Below, in pieces: positions 14,150-21,641 of a stretch of 26,659 nucleotides of DNA. Location of the stretch: positions 1-26,659 of IMG/VR virus record IMGVR_UViG_3300026484_000318; one strand, given 5' to 3'. The position numbers and the translations under genes are program-made. Position 1 is the first letter of the stretch. Each line of letters opens with the position of its first letter. Below the pieces are notes generated by a model, which saw only the letters and a program-made list of their open reading frames with translations, did not search any database and was not told the DNA's origin. This DNA comes from a virus.

Positions 14150-15115
14150 TTATTTTTGCCAAACTGTTAAAAAGTTAAACCAAGCATCGCCTCTTTGTTC
14201 AGAGTTTCTACACTCAACTTTAATCCGACCACCATCGTTATTTGAACGAACACGACAGATTAATGTGTCATCACCATTTACAGTTCCTGAAAAATAGATA
14301 ATGTGATGTGATACAACAACAGCTTTTAAATTCCCAATTACATAGCCACTTGGAGGAGTTATATATCCATAACCACCTACAGCTTTTACAGTACCACTAT
14401 AAAATTTTGTGTTAGAAGTATGGTTTACTTTTGCACCTTTAACATAAGCTTCATTGTAAAAGAAAGTTTTGTTTGAAGCATCAGTTCTTAAAGACCAATG
14501 TCTGTCTTTATTTAAAATACCAATATTGTTCGATTTATCCCAATAAAAATAACCTCTAGCAACATCATTTTCGATAGTACCTTTTATTGCACCACTGGAT
14601 GAACCAGATCTTAATGTCATATCACTTCTATTTTGAGGGTAAATATGCCAGCTGTAACCAGGATTTTTTGGATTGTGCCAATACAAACCACTTGCACCTG
14701 TACCATTATTTCTTATCCAATGTTCATAGTAATTTTCTTTCCAAACATACAAACCATCTGTATTTATTCTTGCAACTCTTTGATTATTTGCAAACATCTC
14801 AAGCTGACCATCTCCATTTTGTCTGAAACCTGTATCGTTATCTCCAAGAGCTAAACCTTTTCCATTGTTAAGATTTCCACTTGGCGAAACACCAATACCC
14901 ATAGAGTGATTAAACTCTTTTTTTGCATCAAAATCAGCTTTCACCTTTGCAATATTGGGCACATTTACCTCTGTAACATTTCCGTGATCATCAAGCATTT
15001 TTACTTTTACTGTCTCAGGTTTTGAGCTATAAAACAGTTTTGAATTGTTTTTTGACCAACTACTAGCTACACTTGTGTAGCTATTTATTTTCGTTTGTAA
15101 TGAATTTAAGTCCAT
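14150..15115 (-). CDS. Tail fibre tip, probable receptor-binding protein
   Basis: A 321-aa fibre protein. After a short helical N-terminus it carries a glycine/asparagine-rich beta shaft with LALGDNDTGFRQNGDGQLEM and ARINTDGLYVWKENYYE (about residues 90-130), as in T4 gp37-type long-fibre shafts. Later repeats such as GYFYWDKSNNIGILNK and HWSLRTDASN follow. The C-terminal 80 residues look like a compact beta tip and are the likely receptor-binding domain. No fibre-cleaving chaperone domain is visible. It would set the target range of the particle. RBS AAAGGAG lies 5 bases before the start. Confidence 0.82.
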   Translation of the reverse strand: MDLNSLQTKINSYTSVASSWSKNNSKLFYSSKPETVKVKMLDDHGNVTEVNVPNIAKVKADFDAKKEFNHSMGIGVSPSGNLNNGKGLALGDNDTGFRQNGDGQLEMFANNQRVARINTDGLYVWKENYYEHWIRNNGTGASGLYWHNPKNPGYSWHIYPQNRSDMTLRSGSSSGAIKGTIENDVARGYFYWDKSNNIGILNKDRHWSLRTDASNKTFFYNEAYVKGAKVNHTSNTKFYSGTVKAVGGYGYITPPSGYVIGNLKAVVVSHHIIYFSGTVNGDDTLICRVRSNNDGGRIKVECRNSEQRGDAWFNFLTVWQK

Positions 15116-15125
15116 AATCTCTCCT

Positions 15126-15800
15126 TTATTTGTTAAGTAACCCTATCGTTTTGGAATTGTCTAGTATCTCAATTCCTAACGATAAAGTGTTTTCAAACAT
15201 ACCTGCATGAAGATTTTCAATCTCTCCAAGCAGTACGTTTATGTTCTGTTTATCTGCCATGGCTCTCTCTTTTAAAAAAAGAATATCTCTACTCATCTCT
15301 TGAATTCTTCTTCTATTTAAACCCTCCTCCTCTGCAAATTCCATAGTCTCACATCCAAAAGTAAGAGCCGTATCTAACGATGCTAGACTCTGCTCTTGTT
15401 CTGAAAAAGGGATATATTTAAAATCAAGTAAATTTTCAGCATTTTGGAAAACAAATTGAATTTTTAAAGTTTGTCGTGCTTGAGGTGGGAAAGGGTATGG
15501 AGGTTTTGCAACCATAAAAAGAGTCCCATCATCTAAGTAAAGACCACAAACAACGGCATAACTTGTCGCATCAGTAGGCTTCACATCACACACAAACTCT
15601 ACAGTGTTGTCATCAAGAACTTGATATAAGTCTATATCTTGTTCTATCCATCCATCTATATCTTTACTCTCAAGCTTTATATCTAACTCAATATCGCTAG
15701 AACAGAACTTGAAATACTTAGGCATCACATCTCTGTTGTTTAAGCTAGCATCTCTTAATGCTTTTAGCCCTAAAGCAGTTATTAAACTCTTTCCTGTCAT
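15126..15800 (-). CDS. Phage tail-collar fibre protein (gpH-like N-terminal part)
   Basis: A 224-aa protein resembling the N-terminal domain of P2 gpH tail-collar fibres. It begins TGKSLITALGLKALRDASL and shows the expected beta pattern with TVEFVCDVKPTDATSYAVVC and GTLFMVAKPPYPFPPQARQT (the PPYPFPP turn is characteristic). This domain attaches fibres to the baseplate. Unlike P2 H it stops at 224 aa and the distal fibre is a separate gene, so attachment and receptor-binding functions are split into two proteins. It overlaps I by ATGA. Confidence 0.8.
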   Translation of the reverse strand: MTGKSLITALGLKALRDASLNNRDVMPKYFKFCSSDIELDIKLESKDIDGWIEQDIDLYQVLDDNTVEFVCDVKPTDATSYAVVCGLYLDDGTLFMVAKPPYPFPPQARQTLKIQFVFQNAENLLDFKYIPFSEQEQSLASLDTALTFGCETMEFAEEEGLNRRRIQEMSRDILFLKERAMADKQNINVLLGEIENLHAGMFENTLSLGIEILDNSKTIGLLNK

Positions 15801-16405
15801 CTTAAACCCTCCATTTTTATGTAGTAAAACGACTCACTCGCAAGACCTATATTTGTTATTTGAGTCATCTCTATATTTTCTTCATAAGCATTATGCATCT
15901 CTAAATTTTGAGAGTTTTCACAAACAAAACCGATATTTATAGAAGAGTTGTTTTCACTTAAATAGTTAAGCTTTATCTCTTTTAGGTGGCTACGTACATT
16001 TTTAGTTCTTTTAATAAGTTTTTCTGTTTTTTCTAAAGTTGTCTTATTAAACTTTCTACACCCATCTTCTATTTTCAAATCAATACTAAAATCTCCACAC
16101 AACAGAGACTTATCTTCAAACCATTCCACAACTTTTGGACTATCAAAATAAACTTTTAAAGCATCTTCCACAGCTCCAACAGTTCCTATGTACTTTCTAT
16201 TAAAAGTTTTTAAATATGCACGAGCTTCATTTTCTTGCATTTCATCAATATTCGCTCCTTTTATAAGAGCTATATGGGGGAGAAGTGATGAGTCACAAAT
16301 GATGGAATCTTTTGTTATATCTTCATAACTTACTTGTGACTGAATGTCTAATAATTCTGCGAAAGATTGATTTTTTAAAGAGTTGTTTTTACTTAAGAGA
16401 CTCAT
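15797..16405 (-). CDS. I: Tail protein I (P2 gpI-like baseplate wedge)
   Basis: A 202-aa protein of the phage tail protein I family, a baseplate wedge part to which the fibre attaches. The stretch SLLPHIALIKGANIDEMQENEARAYL (about residues 40-65) corresponds to the conserved LPxLAWxxxVDxWxxxWxxxxR region. It is followed by RKYIGTVGAVEDALKVYF and the strand KVVEWF. Overlaps of the ATGA type with J upstream and the collar protein downstream show tight coupling, in P2 order J-I-H. Confidence 0.85.
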   Translation of the reverse strand: MSLLSKNNSLKNQSFAELLDIQSQVSYEDITKDSIICDSSLLPHIALIKGANIDEMQENEARAYLKTFNRKYIGTVGAVEDALKVYFDSPKVVEWFEDKSLLCGDFSIDLKIEDGCRKFNKTTLEKTEKLIKRTKNVRSHLKEIKLNYLSENNSSINIGFVCENSQNLEMHNAYEENIEMTQITNIGLASESFYYIKMEGLR

Positions 16406-17592
16406 AGAACAGCCTCTTTAAAATTTATGTTTAAAGCAGAGATTTCAAATATCTGCTTTTCGCTGATAATTACATCAGAAAAATCTGTAGTTACTCTATA
16501 AACTCCATTTATATGGCACTTACGAATCAAGTCACTTCTTACAAAATCTTGTCCTATAAAAAAAGAGTTGCTAAAACTAGCTCTTATATTAGTATCTATG
16601 TCTCCTTGAGACAACATATCAAAAAGTTCTACTTCTACAGTTATCTCATCTATGATTGTTTCTGCGGGGGAGACTATTACTTTATCGTTTAAAGGTCGAA
16701 CATATCTTGCACTACAAGCTTCATAAACTCTATCTATCATTAGAGCATCTACTCCACTAAAAGAAGAAATATAGATGTTTACTTCTAATGCTTTTTCAGA
16801 CAATACAGTTATATCATCTATGCGACTATCTGCACTCAGTGCATGATATTTATATGCTTCTACACTTCCAGCCGTTGAATATCTATCGTTTGATGCAATA
16901 ATTCTTACTCTATATCTATCATCACTTTCGTTTGTTGCACCATTTTTAAAAATATCTAGCTGTTTAATTTTTACTGCGAATTGTAGTGAAGTAACAAGAG
17001 TTTCTGTTTTTACTTCACTCTCTTCTACATACTCTTGAAGTGCTACTTTTACAACAGAACTCATAGCCCCCTTTAATAGTGAAACTGTCTCTAAAACGAT
17101 AGCCTTATATTGTTTAGTTTCATCGCTAAGAATAAGTCCTTTCGGGATATAAACAATTTCATCTTTTGCTACTAAAAGCTTAAACTCAAACTCTGCATAA
17201 GGATACTCTCCATTATCACGAAAAACATTCTCTCCAGCGCCTAGATCATCTAAATCATACCCAGTTGCAGTAGTTACGAGTATCTGCTTAACTGTCTCTT
17301 TTTTATCAGCTTGAGTATGAATCTGTCTAAGAGTAAGTACTCTTAAGTTTTTCATATATGGATCACTCTCTAAAGGCTGCCATTTATCATTTTTGAATAT
17401 ATAGTTGTTTATATAGTTGTCATACTCATCTGTTCCAATTATGTAAGGAATACTCTTTATATATTCAAGTTCCCCATCAAAACATATCTGAGAAAGTTTT
17501 ATATTTACATCTAAAAGATAATCAAAGTCAAGCATTGTAAATGCAGTCGGCTCTTTTAGAGAAGAGAGCTTGCTCTCTATGTCATCATACAT
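16402..17592 (-). CDS. J: Baseplate assembly protein J
   Basis: A 396-aa baseplate J/gp47-type wedge protein that forms the periphery of the baseplate with W and I. Family signatures include TATGYDLDDLGAGENVFR (about residues 108-125), the region with ESDDRYRVRII (about 222-232) equivalent to the conserved EsDe.yR.R, and YKYHALSADSRIDDITVLS. P2 J is about 300 aa, so this is a longer version. It overlaps W by 8 bp and I by 4 bp. Intact. Confidence 0.88.
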   Translation of the reverse strand: MYDDIESKLSSLKEPTAFTMLDFDYLLDVNIKLSQICFDGELEYIKSIPYIIGTDEYDNYINNYIFKNDKWQPLESDPYMKNLRVLTLRQIHTQADKKETVKQILVTTATGYDLDDLGAGENVFRDNGEYPYAEFEFKLLVAKDEIVYIPKGLILSDETKQYKAIVLETVSLLKGAMSSVVKVALQEYVEESEVKTETLVTSLQFAVKIKQLDIFKNGATNESDDRYRVRIIASNDRYSTAGSVEAYKYHALSADSRIDDITVLSEKALEVNIYISSFSGVDALMIDRVYEACSARYVRPLNDKVIVSPAETIIDEITVEVELFDMLSQGDIDTNIRASFSNSFFIGQDFVRSDLIRKCHINGVYRVTTDFSDVIISEKQIFEISALNINFKEAVL

Positions 17593-17881
17593 TTATGACT
17601 CCTTCAATAATTTTATGTTCTATATAGACTTTGTAAGAGATTACCCCATTTCCAACTCGTGAAGAATCTATATCTGCCCCTCTAAACTTTAAACGCTGAT
17701 CATATCTGCAAGCATCTTTTAAACATCTTCTAAAGTCAATCACCCATTCACTATCAAACGAACGATGCTTAAGCTTAAAAAGATTAGTCCCATAATCAGG
17801 ATTACAGATAACTGAGCCTTTTTGAGTTGCTAAAGTATCTCTAAAGCTCTCTTCCTCGCTTACTGCATAGTAGATATTCAT
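17585..17881 (-). CDS. W: Baseplate protein W (gp25-like)
   Basis: A 98-aa protein of the GPW/gp25 family, the conserved core wedge at which sheath contraction starts. It has RDTLATQKGSVICNPDYGTNLFKLKH (about residues 13-38), where the RPDYG-like motif is present as NPDYG, and the C-terminal strand pair. Its start codon overlaps the preceding stop (TAATG). The order V-(61 aa)-W-J-I matches P2 and R-type pyocins. Confidence 0.88.
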   Translation of the reverse strand: MNIYYAVSEEESFRDTLATQKGSVICNPDYGTNLFKLKHRSFDSEWVIDFRRCLKDACRYDQRLKFRGADIDSSRVGNGVISYKVYIEHKIIEGVINV

Positions 17882-18066
17882 TACGATACTTTATAAGTTC
17901 CAGCAGATGAACCACCTGATACTACTACTTCTGCATTTGCTATAATCTCTAATACTACTGCTTTTGCTATTGCATTTGCTAGACACTTGTTGCTATCAGT
18001 CAACTTAATTCCGCAAGCTATTAAATTTACTTCTATTTTAGAGCTTAATGAGCTATCTGTTATCAT
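17881..18066 (-). CDS. Small protein between V and W (61 aa)
   Basis: An unrecognised 61-aa protein joined by ATGA overlap with V and TAATG overlap with W, so it is translated as part of the baseplate block. It has an alanine-rich helix (KCLANAIAKAVVLEIIANAEVVV) and a glycine/serine-rich end. A tip (PAAR-like) or small baseplate part is possible since it follows the spike gene, but no PAAR repeat is visible. Confidence 0.65.
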   Translation of the reverse strand: MITDSSLSSKIEVNLIACGIKLTDSNKCLANAIAKAVVLEIIANAEVVVSGGSSAGTYKVS

Positions 18067-18608
18067 TTTACTGACCTTGTATTTCTGCTTTCATCCATAT
18101 GAGGAGAACCTGTGAATGGGCAGATACTTTCAGCAGTTATAACACCCATTCCACCTTTCCCCAAGTCTATACTTGCACTATCAACTGTTACAGAATTTGC
18201 TTTGAGAGTTGCACTTTCGCACTCTATCTTTACACTTTTTGCTATGTTTATAGTTACTGAGCAGGGAGTAGTTAGTGAGATTTCTTTAGTGTTTGTATTG
18301 TGGGCATATGTAGTTTTATCGTTAAACTTTGCTATAAAAGTATCTTCGTTTGCTTCATCAGGGAGAGGAATATCTTCTTTTGTGAGTCCACGAATCACAA
18401 ATCCATCTTCGTTATTTCCGTAAGGATTTAAGACTATCACTTGATCCCCTATTCTTACTGGAGTGTGAACTACTAGAAAAGAAGATGATTGTGTTTTAAC
18501 TGGAAGCCAATTTGTCACTCTTTCGTCTGTATCAACTTTTACTTCAAGTTTTTTGCCAAGACCTAGCGTTTTGTATCTAAACTCTGTTATCGTTCCATAC
18601 TGAATCAT
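18063..18608 (-). CDS. V: Baseplate spike protein V
   Basis: A 181-aa gpV-type central spike that pierces the target envelope. The N-terminal OB-fold (residues about 1-90) includes ERVTNWLPVKT and GDQVIVLNPYGNNEDGFVIRGL. A repetitive beta-helix shaft follows with TTYAHNTNTKEISLTT and the repeats ATLKANSVTVDSASIDLGKG. It ends CPFTGSPHMDESRNTRSVK, a tip of the kind that binds metal in V spikes. ATGA overlap with both neighbours. Confidence 0.9.
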   Translation of the reverse strand: MIQYGTITEFRYKTLGLGKKLEVKVDTDERVTNWLPVKTQSSSFLVVHTPVRIGDQVIVLNPYGNNEDGFVIRGLTKEDIPLPDEANEDTFIAKFNDKTTYAHNTNTKEISLTTPCSVTINIAKSVKIECESATLKANSVTVDSASIDLGKGGMGVITAESICPFTGSPHMDESRNTRSVK

Positions 18609-18895
18609 AGTTTGCCGCTTCTATCTTTCATTACAAGCTCTTTGAGATGATTTAGTTTTAAGTCTATATCATCTTTATCGTAAAACTTATCGTACAATCT
18701 TGATGATGTAGTATAAGTTCTTTCAAGCGCCTCAATAATCTTTATAACTTCATCTTCCATCGCTTTAAGACGTTTATCTTTATTCTCTTTTGATTTTTGC
18801 AACTCAATAATAATTTGATGGTCATGATACACTTTTGCGAAGTATAAGATCATCGTTGTTGCAGCCGTATAAATGAGCGAAGATGAGATTTCCAA
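18605..18895 (-). CDS. Small membrane/coiled-coil protein, first gene of the tail operon
   Basis: A 96-aa protein starting at a TTG with AAGG six bases upstream. Residues about 7-22 form a hydrophobic segment, followed by a charged coiled coil (HQIIIELQKSKENKDKRLKAM) and more helix. One membrane span plus coiled coil fits a holin-like protein or an i-spanin, which the operon otherwise lacks. P2-type clusters do carry lysis genes close to the tail genes. No family is recognised, so this is a guess from topology. It overlaps V by 4 bp. Confidence 0.6.
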   Translation of the reverse strand: MEISSSLIYTAATTMILYFAKVYHDHQIIIELQKSKENKDKRLKAMEDEVIKIIEALERTYTTSSRLYDKFYDKDDIDLKLNHLKELVMKDRSGKL

Positions 18896-18920
18896 AGCAG
18901 ACCTTTTTTTTAATTACATT

Positions 18921-18952
18921 ATTGTATTAGCATAGTCATTGATAAATCAATG
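18921..18952 (-). promoter_or_regulatory. Tail operon promoter with operator at the -35
   Basis: On the minus strand TTGATT (18945-18950) and TACAAT (18921-18926), 18 bp apart, form a plausible -35/-10 pair upstream of the first tail gene. CATTGAT and ATCAATG (18937-18952, 2-bp spacer) make a perfect palindrome covering the -35. A repressor or activator dimer bound here would control the whole 13.7-kb operon. This palindrome differs from those in the immunity region, so a separate regulator may be involved. Confidence 0.5.
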
Positions 18953-19003
18953 TATCTTTTGATATTTTGTAGTATAATTGCACAAAATAAAAAAAGGTTT
19001 ATG

Positions 19004-19429
19004 ATGACAAAAGAGACTAAGAAAAAAGTTTGGATGGGTGTTATAGGATTTTCTCTATTTATTGGGATTATGGGGGAAAATATAGATGCAGAACCAACAA
19101 AACACGGCATTGAAAAAGTAAAAGAATCAGTCAAAGAGGTTAAAAAAGCTCCCGTAAAAAAAGAAGAAATTAGAGGAGACAAAAACACTCTAGTAGGTGG
19201 CTATGGTGTTTGTATAAGTGCTGAACTCTTTGATGAACTTGTCTCTTTATCTGTTCAAAAAGATTATAAAGGGATGGACTACTTACTTAAAAACGGATGT
19301 TTTGTGCTGCCAAAAGGAGTTAAATTTTCACTTATCGATAGGAGCTTCACTGGAACAGCTAATATACGAGTTTATTTAAAAGATAAATCTATGATAGTAT
19401 GGACTAATAACGAAAATTTAAACTTATAA
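19004..19429 (+). CDS. Membrane-anchored or secreted unknown protein (141 aa)
   Basis: The frame is open from 18950, but ATGs at 19001 and 19004 follow AAAAAGG, so 19004 is preferred. A basic start and a hydrophobic stretch (VWMGVIGFSLFIGIMG, about residues 8-23) indicate a signal anchor. A lysine/glutamate-rich linker and a C-terminal domain with GGYGVCISAELFDELVSL, KNGCFVLPKGVKFSLIDR and VYLKDKSMIVWTNNENL follow. The two cysteines may pair. No family is recognised with certainty. It lies alone on + between the tail promoter and the repressor gene, a place where lysogenic-conversion or immunity genes occur; TATAAT at 18973-18978 could drive it. Protection of the producer from its own particles is a possibility. 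Confidence 0.6.
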   Translation: MTKETKKKVWMGVIGFSLFIGIMGENIDAEPTKHGIEKVKESVKEVKKAPVKKEEIRGDKNTLVGGYGVCISAELFDELVSLSVQKDYKGMDYLLKNGCFVLPKGVKFSLIDRSFTGTANIRVYLKDKSMIVWTNNENLNL

Positions 19430-19433
19430 AATC

Positions 19434-20120
19434 TTAACTTTTTAAGACTCTTCCAACAACAATTCCGAGAATATCAAGCATATCTTGACTCTCAGTTTTG
19501 TTTATTTCCTCACTTGCATAAGAGCTATTACATGAAGATATGACTATATTCCCATTACTCTTAAATGTTAAATTTTTAACCATCGTTCCATTTATAGTCC
19601 TTATGATGTACTTCCCATCATTTAGGTTGTAGATCCCATCCTCTATAGCAGAGAACAGAACTACATCATCAGGATTCACATAGGGACTCATACTATCGCC
19701 TATAACAGTTAATGCACTAATGTCTGAGTTTGAATAAGACCTCTTTATAGATGCTCTATCTATATAAATATACTTTGCTATTTCTATGTTATCTATATAG
19801 CTACAACTGCCTGCGCCTATGTATCCATCTATGAGTGGAACTCTTTTTGTATGTTCTGAAATTTCTTTAAACTGTGGAGCTTTTTTTGTGATAACTTTAT
19901 TTATAGCATTATCACTATCATCGAATAAAAATTGCTCGGGGATATTTAAAATTTCAGCTATTGCAGAAATTATTTCAACTTTTGGACTTACATTTCTTTC
20001 CCACGAATAAATGCTACTTTTTTTGTAATTTGTACCCAAAATATTATTTATAGAATTAGCAATTTGCTCTTGAGTATAGTTTTTCAACTCTCTATATTTC
20101 TTTAAATTATAATTAAACAT
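19434..20120 (-). CDS. CI/LexA-type repressor with S24 autocleavage domain
   Basis: A 228-aa repressor starting at the ATG at 20120, chosen for AAGGAG at 20128-20133; the frame extends further upstream without a site. Residues about 5-60 form an HTH of the XRE type (YTQEQIANSINNILG, SSIYSWERNVSPKVEIISAIAEIL). The C-terminal half is an S24 peptidase: GDSMSPYVNPDD with Ser143, and Lys182 in TMVKNL. An Ala103-Gly104 bond in IGAGS fits the cleavage site. It probably keeps the element silent and is inactivated by RecA during DNA damage, which would switch on the tail genes. It is divergent from the Cro-like gene with three operators between. No SOS assay is implied by sequence alone. Confidence 0.88.
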   Translation of the reverse strand: MFNYNLKKYRELKNYTQEQIANSINNILGTNYKKSSIYSWERNVSPKVEIISAIAEILNIPEQFLFDDSDNAINKVITKKAPQFKEISEHTKRVPLIDGYIGAGSCSYIDNIEIAKYIYIDRASIKRSYSNSDISALTVIGDSMSPYVNPDDVVLFSAIEDGIYNLNDGKYIIRTINGTMVKNLTFKSNGNIVISSCNSSYASEEINKTESQDMLDILGIVVGRVLKS

Positions 20121-20134
20121 TTTAAAACTCCTTA

Positions 20135-20229
20135 TATGTATAATTATATTATACATAAGTACAAATATACTTAACTTTTACAAAATACTAGCTATTAATT
20201 GATATTAAAGTATAAATTTATTATACTTT
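20135..20229. promoter_or_regulatory. Immunity control region with three inverted-repeat operators
   Basis: O1 at 20135-20157: TATGTATAAT, 3-bp spacer, ATTATACATA (perfect 10-bp arms). O2 at 20156-20173: TAAGTA, 6-bp spacer, TACTTA. O3 at 20207-20229: AAAGTATAA, 5-bp spacer, TTATACTTT (perfect 9-bp arms). O1 and O3 are both 23 bp and share GTATAA half-sites; O2 is shorter and related. O1 covers the repressor promoter region and O3 the Cro promoter, so repressor and Cro-like protein would compete as in lambdoid phages. Confidence 0.75.
20199..20227 (+). promoter_or_regulatory. Early (Cro-side) promoter, probably giving a leaderless mRNA
   Basis: TTGATA (20199-20204), 17 bp, TATACT (20222-20227) is a good sigma70-type promoter. 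Transcription would begin about 20234, exactly at the ATG of the Cro-like gene, and no Shine-Dalgarno lies upstream. Operator O3 spans the -10, so binding would switch it off. Confidence 0.7.
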
Positions 20230-20233
20230 GCTA

Positions 20234-20440
20234 ATGGATAATCAATTTAATAAAATTTTTAACATTTCAGCTATAGAATTAAGAGACACAACGAGTGTTA
20301 GTCGAGATACTGCTCAAAAATGGAAAAGTGGGTTTTGCACTCCAAAATTAAAAAATGCCGTATTAATTGAAGATGAACATAATATCCCAGCGAGAATGTG
20401 GGTTGACTATGAAAAATTCATAAAAGAAAATAAATCATGA
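20234..20440 (+). CDS. Cro-like regulator (68 aa)
   Basis: A 68-aa protein of Cro type. The segment IELRDTTSVSRDTAQKWKSG (about residues 11-30) reads as a helix-turn-helix, followed by a region resembling Cro's tail (KLKNAVLIEDEHNIPARMW). It is divergent from the S24 repressor with three operators between, and its ATG coincides with the predicted transcription start. It would lower repressor synthesis and favour the active state. The following gene overlaps its end by 4 bp, so it heads an early operon reaching about 21860. Confidence 0.72.
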   Translation: MDNQFNKIFNISAIELRDTTSVSRDTAQKWKSGFCTPKLKNAVLIEDEHNIPARMWVDYEKFIKENKS

Positions 20441-20898
20441 AAAACTACACAACAGCAAACATAGCGGAACTTCTTCCATCAAATCAGCAGAACGTGAACA
20501 CATACATCAGGAAAGGCTATCTCAAAGCTATATCTGTAAATGGAAGATATGAGATAACACATGAAGACTATCTCTCTTTTAGAGAAGAATACTTTGATTG
20601 TAACAAGCGCAACTCATCGAAAGGTGTCTCTAAGAAACTAACTCACGAACAAATATCTCTCTTTGACATTATGATAAATGACTTAAAGAGCAGAGAAGTA
20701 TCTTTCCAGCAATTTACAGATAGATATGAAAGTAAAAAAGATTCACTTCCCCTTGTTCATGATTTCATCGTGTATAAGAGAGATTCTTCGATAAGAGCAG
20801 ATAAATTAACAAAAAAATATACTAACAACATTTTAGCCATAAACTATGGAATGAGTGTTGGAAGTATCCAAAAAATAGTATCAGAAGGTAATAGATAA
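20437..20898 (+). CDS. DNA-binding early protein with MerR/excisionase-type N-terminus (153 aa)
   Basis: The N-terminal 50 residues (TTANIAELLPSNQQNVNTYI then RKGYLKAISVNGRYEITHED) resemble winged-helix excisionase/MerR-like DNA-binding domains, with the recognition helix followed by a two-strand wing. The rest is helical and charged, with a second HTH-like stretch near 120-150 (SSIRADKLTKKYTNNILAIN). No full-length family is recognised. Its overlap with the Cro-like gene (ATGA) and with the next gene puts it in the early operon. It could activate late tail transcription or replication. Confidence 0.6.
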   Translation: MKNYTTANIAELLPSNQQNVNTYIRKGYLKAISVNGRYEITHEDYLSFREEYFDCNKRNSSKGVSKKLTHEQISLFDIMINDLKSREVSFQQFTDRYESKKDSLPLVHDFIVYKRDSSIRADKLTKKYTNNILAINYGMSVGSIQKIVSEGNR

Positions 20899-21107
20899 TG
20901 AAAAAACAACTAGCACTTATAGTAAATAAATCTTGCAATATCTGCAGACATTGCGATGTGGATGATAATTTCATATCGTTAGTCTGTACAAAATATAAAA
21001 GCAGAGTCGAAGATAAGTTTCTATGTTCTGAGTTTGAAGTTTCAAAAGATGCACTTAGTGACTTCATTTCTATAGAAGAGATAATCGAATATGAGAAGAG
21101 AACATAG
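20898..21107 (+). CDS. Cys-rich small protein (69 aa)
   Basis: A 69-aa protein with CNICRHC at residues 13-19 and further cysteines at about 30 and 43, an arrangement able to bind zinc or an iron-sulfur cluster. A second, acidic, helical half follows (DALSDFISIEEIIEYEKR). It overlaps the preceding stop by one base and abuts the next gene. Family unknown. A small zinc-binding regulator (in the manner of Ogr/Delta proteins that activate P2 tail genes) was considered, since P2-type late operons need such an activator. However, the spacing does not match the Ogr pattern CxxC...CxxxxC. Confidence 0.58.
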   Translation: MKKQLALIVNKSCNICRHCDVDDNFISLVCTKYKSRVEDKFLCSEFEVSKDALSDFISIEEIIEYEKRT

Positions 21108-21638
21108 ATGATACTTCCAAACTTACAACAGGCTATCATCATAGCTCACACGATGAGAAGATTTTTAACTCATTATGAGAGTCACGAACGCACTAAACAT
21201 ATGCAAGTGTTAAGTACTCGCTTATCTAAGTTCTTGAAACAGAGAGAAAGAAAAAATAAAAAAGATTTTATATTCGCAACAGAATTTGAAAGGGTTATGT
21301 GGACGAATGTTACAGAAAAGTATGATAAAAAAACTAAAATATTTGCAATAAATTTCATAGTGCATCTGCACGGATACTTTGAAAGCATCATGACAAAGTT
21401 TACAAATGTAAGTCCTAAACTTATGCTTCAAGTAGCATCGTGCGATCCATTAAAAGAGACAGATAGTAAGCTATGCGTAGAGATAGAATCTAACGATAGT
21501 AACCTACTCAGCACATACCTAGAGATTTTTTATCCTCATAGTGGAGTTCAAAAAAGAAAAAGTCTGTTTGCAGGAAAACTGCTTACTATCAAGAACAATC
21601 TCATTCTTGATGGAAAAAAAATAAATGGTGGATTTTAA
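21108..21638 (+). CDS. Hypothetical early protein (176 aa)
   Basis: Unrecognised protein, rich in Lys and aromatic residues and mostly helical in the N-terminal two thirds (FLTHYESHERTKHMQVLST, KTKIFAINFIVHLHGYFES). There is no signal peptide or membrane segment. Its ATG directly follows the previous stop, so it is part of the same early operon. No catalytic motif is apparent. A role in replication or in antagonising the repressor would fit the position, without sequence support. Confidence 0.58.
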   Translation: MILPNLQQAIIIAHTMRRFLTHYESHERTKHMQVLSTRLSKFLKQRERKNKKDFIFATEFERVMWTNVTEKYDKKTKIFAINFIVHLHGYFESIMTKFTNVSPKLMLQVASCDPLKETDSKLCVEIESNDSNLLSTYLEIFYPHSGVQKRKSLFAGKLLTIKNNLILDGKKINGGF

Positions 21639-21641
21639 AGT

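Noticed and set aside
5192-18895. Complete P2-like prophage
   Set aside because: No terminase, portal, scaffold, capsid or head-completion gene could be found on either strand, and the remaining unknown proteins are too small or have the wrong character.
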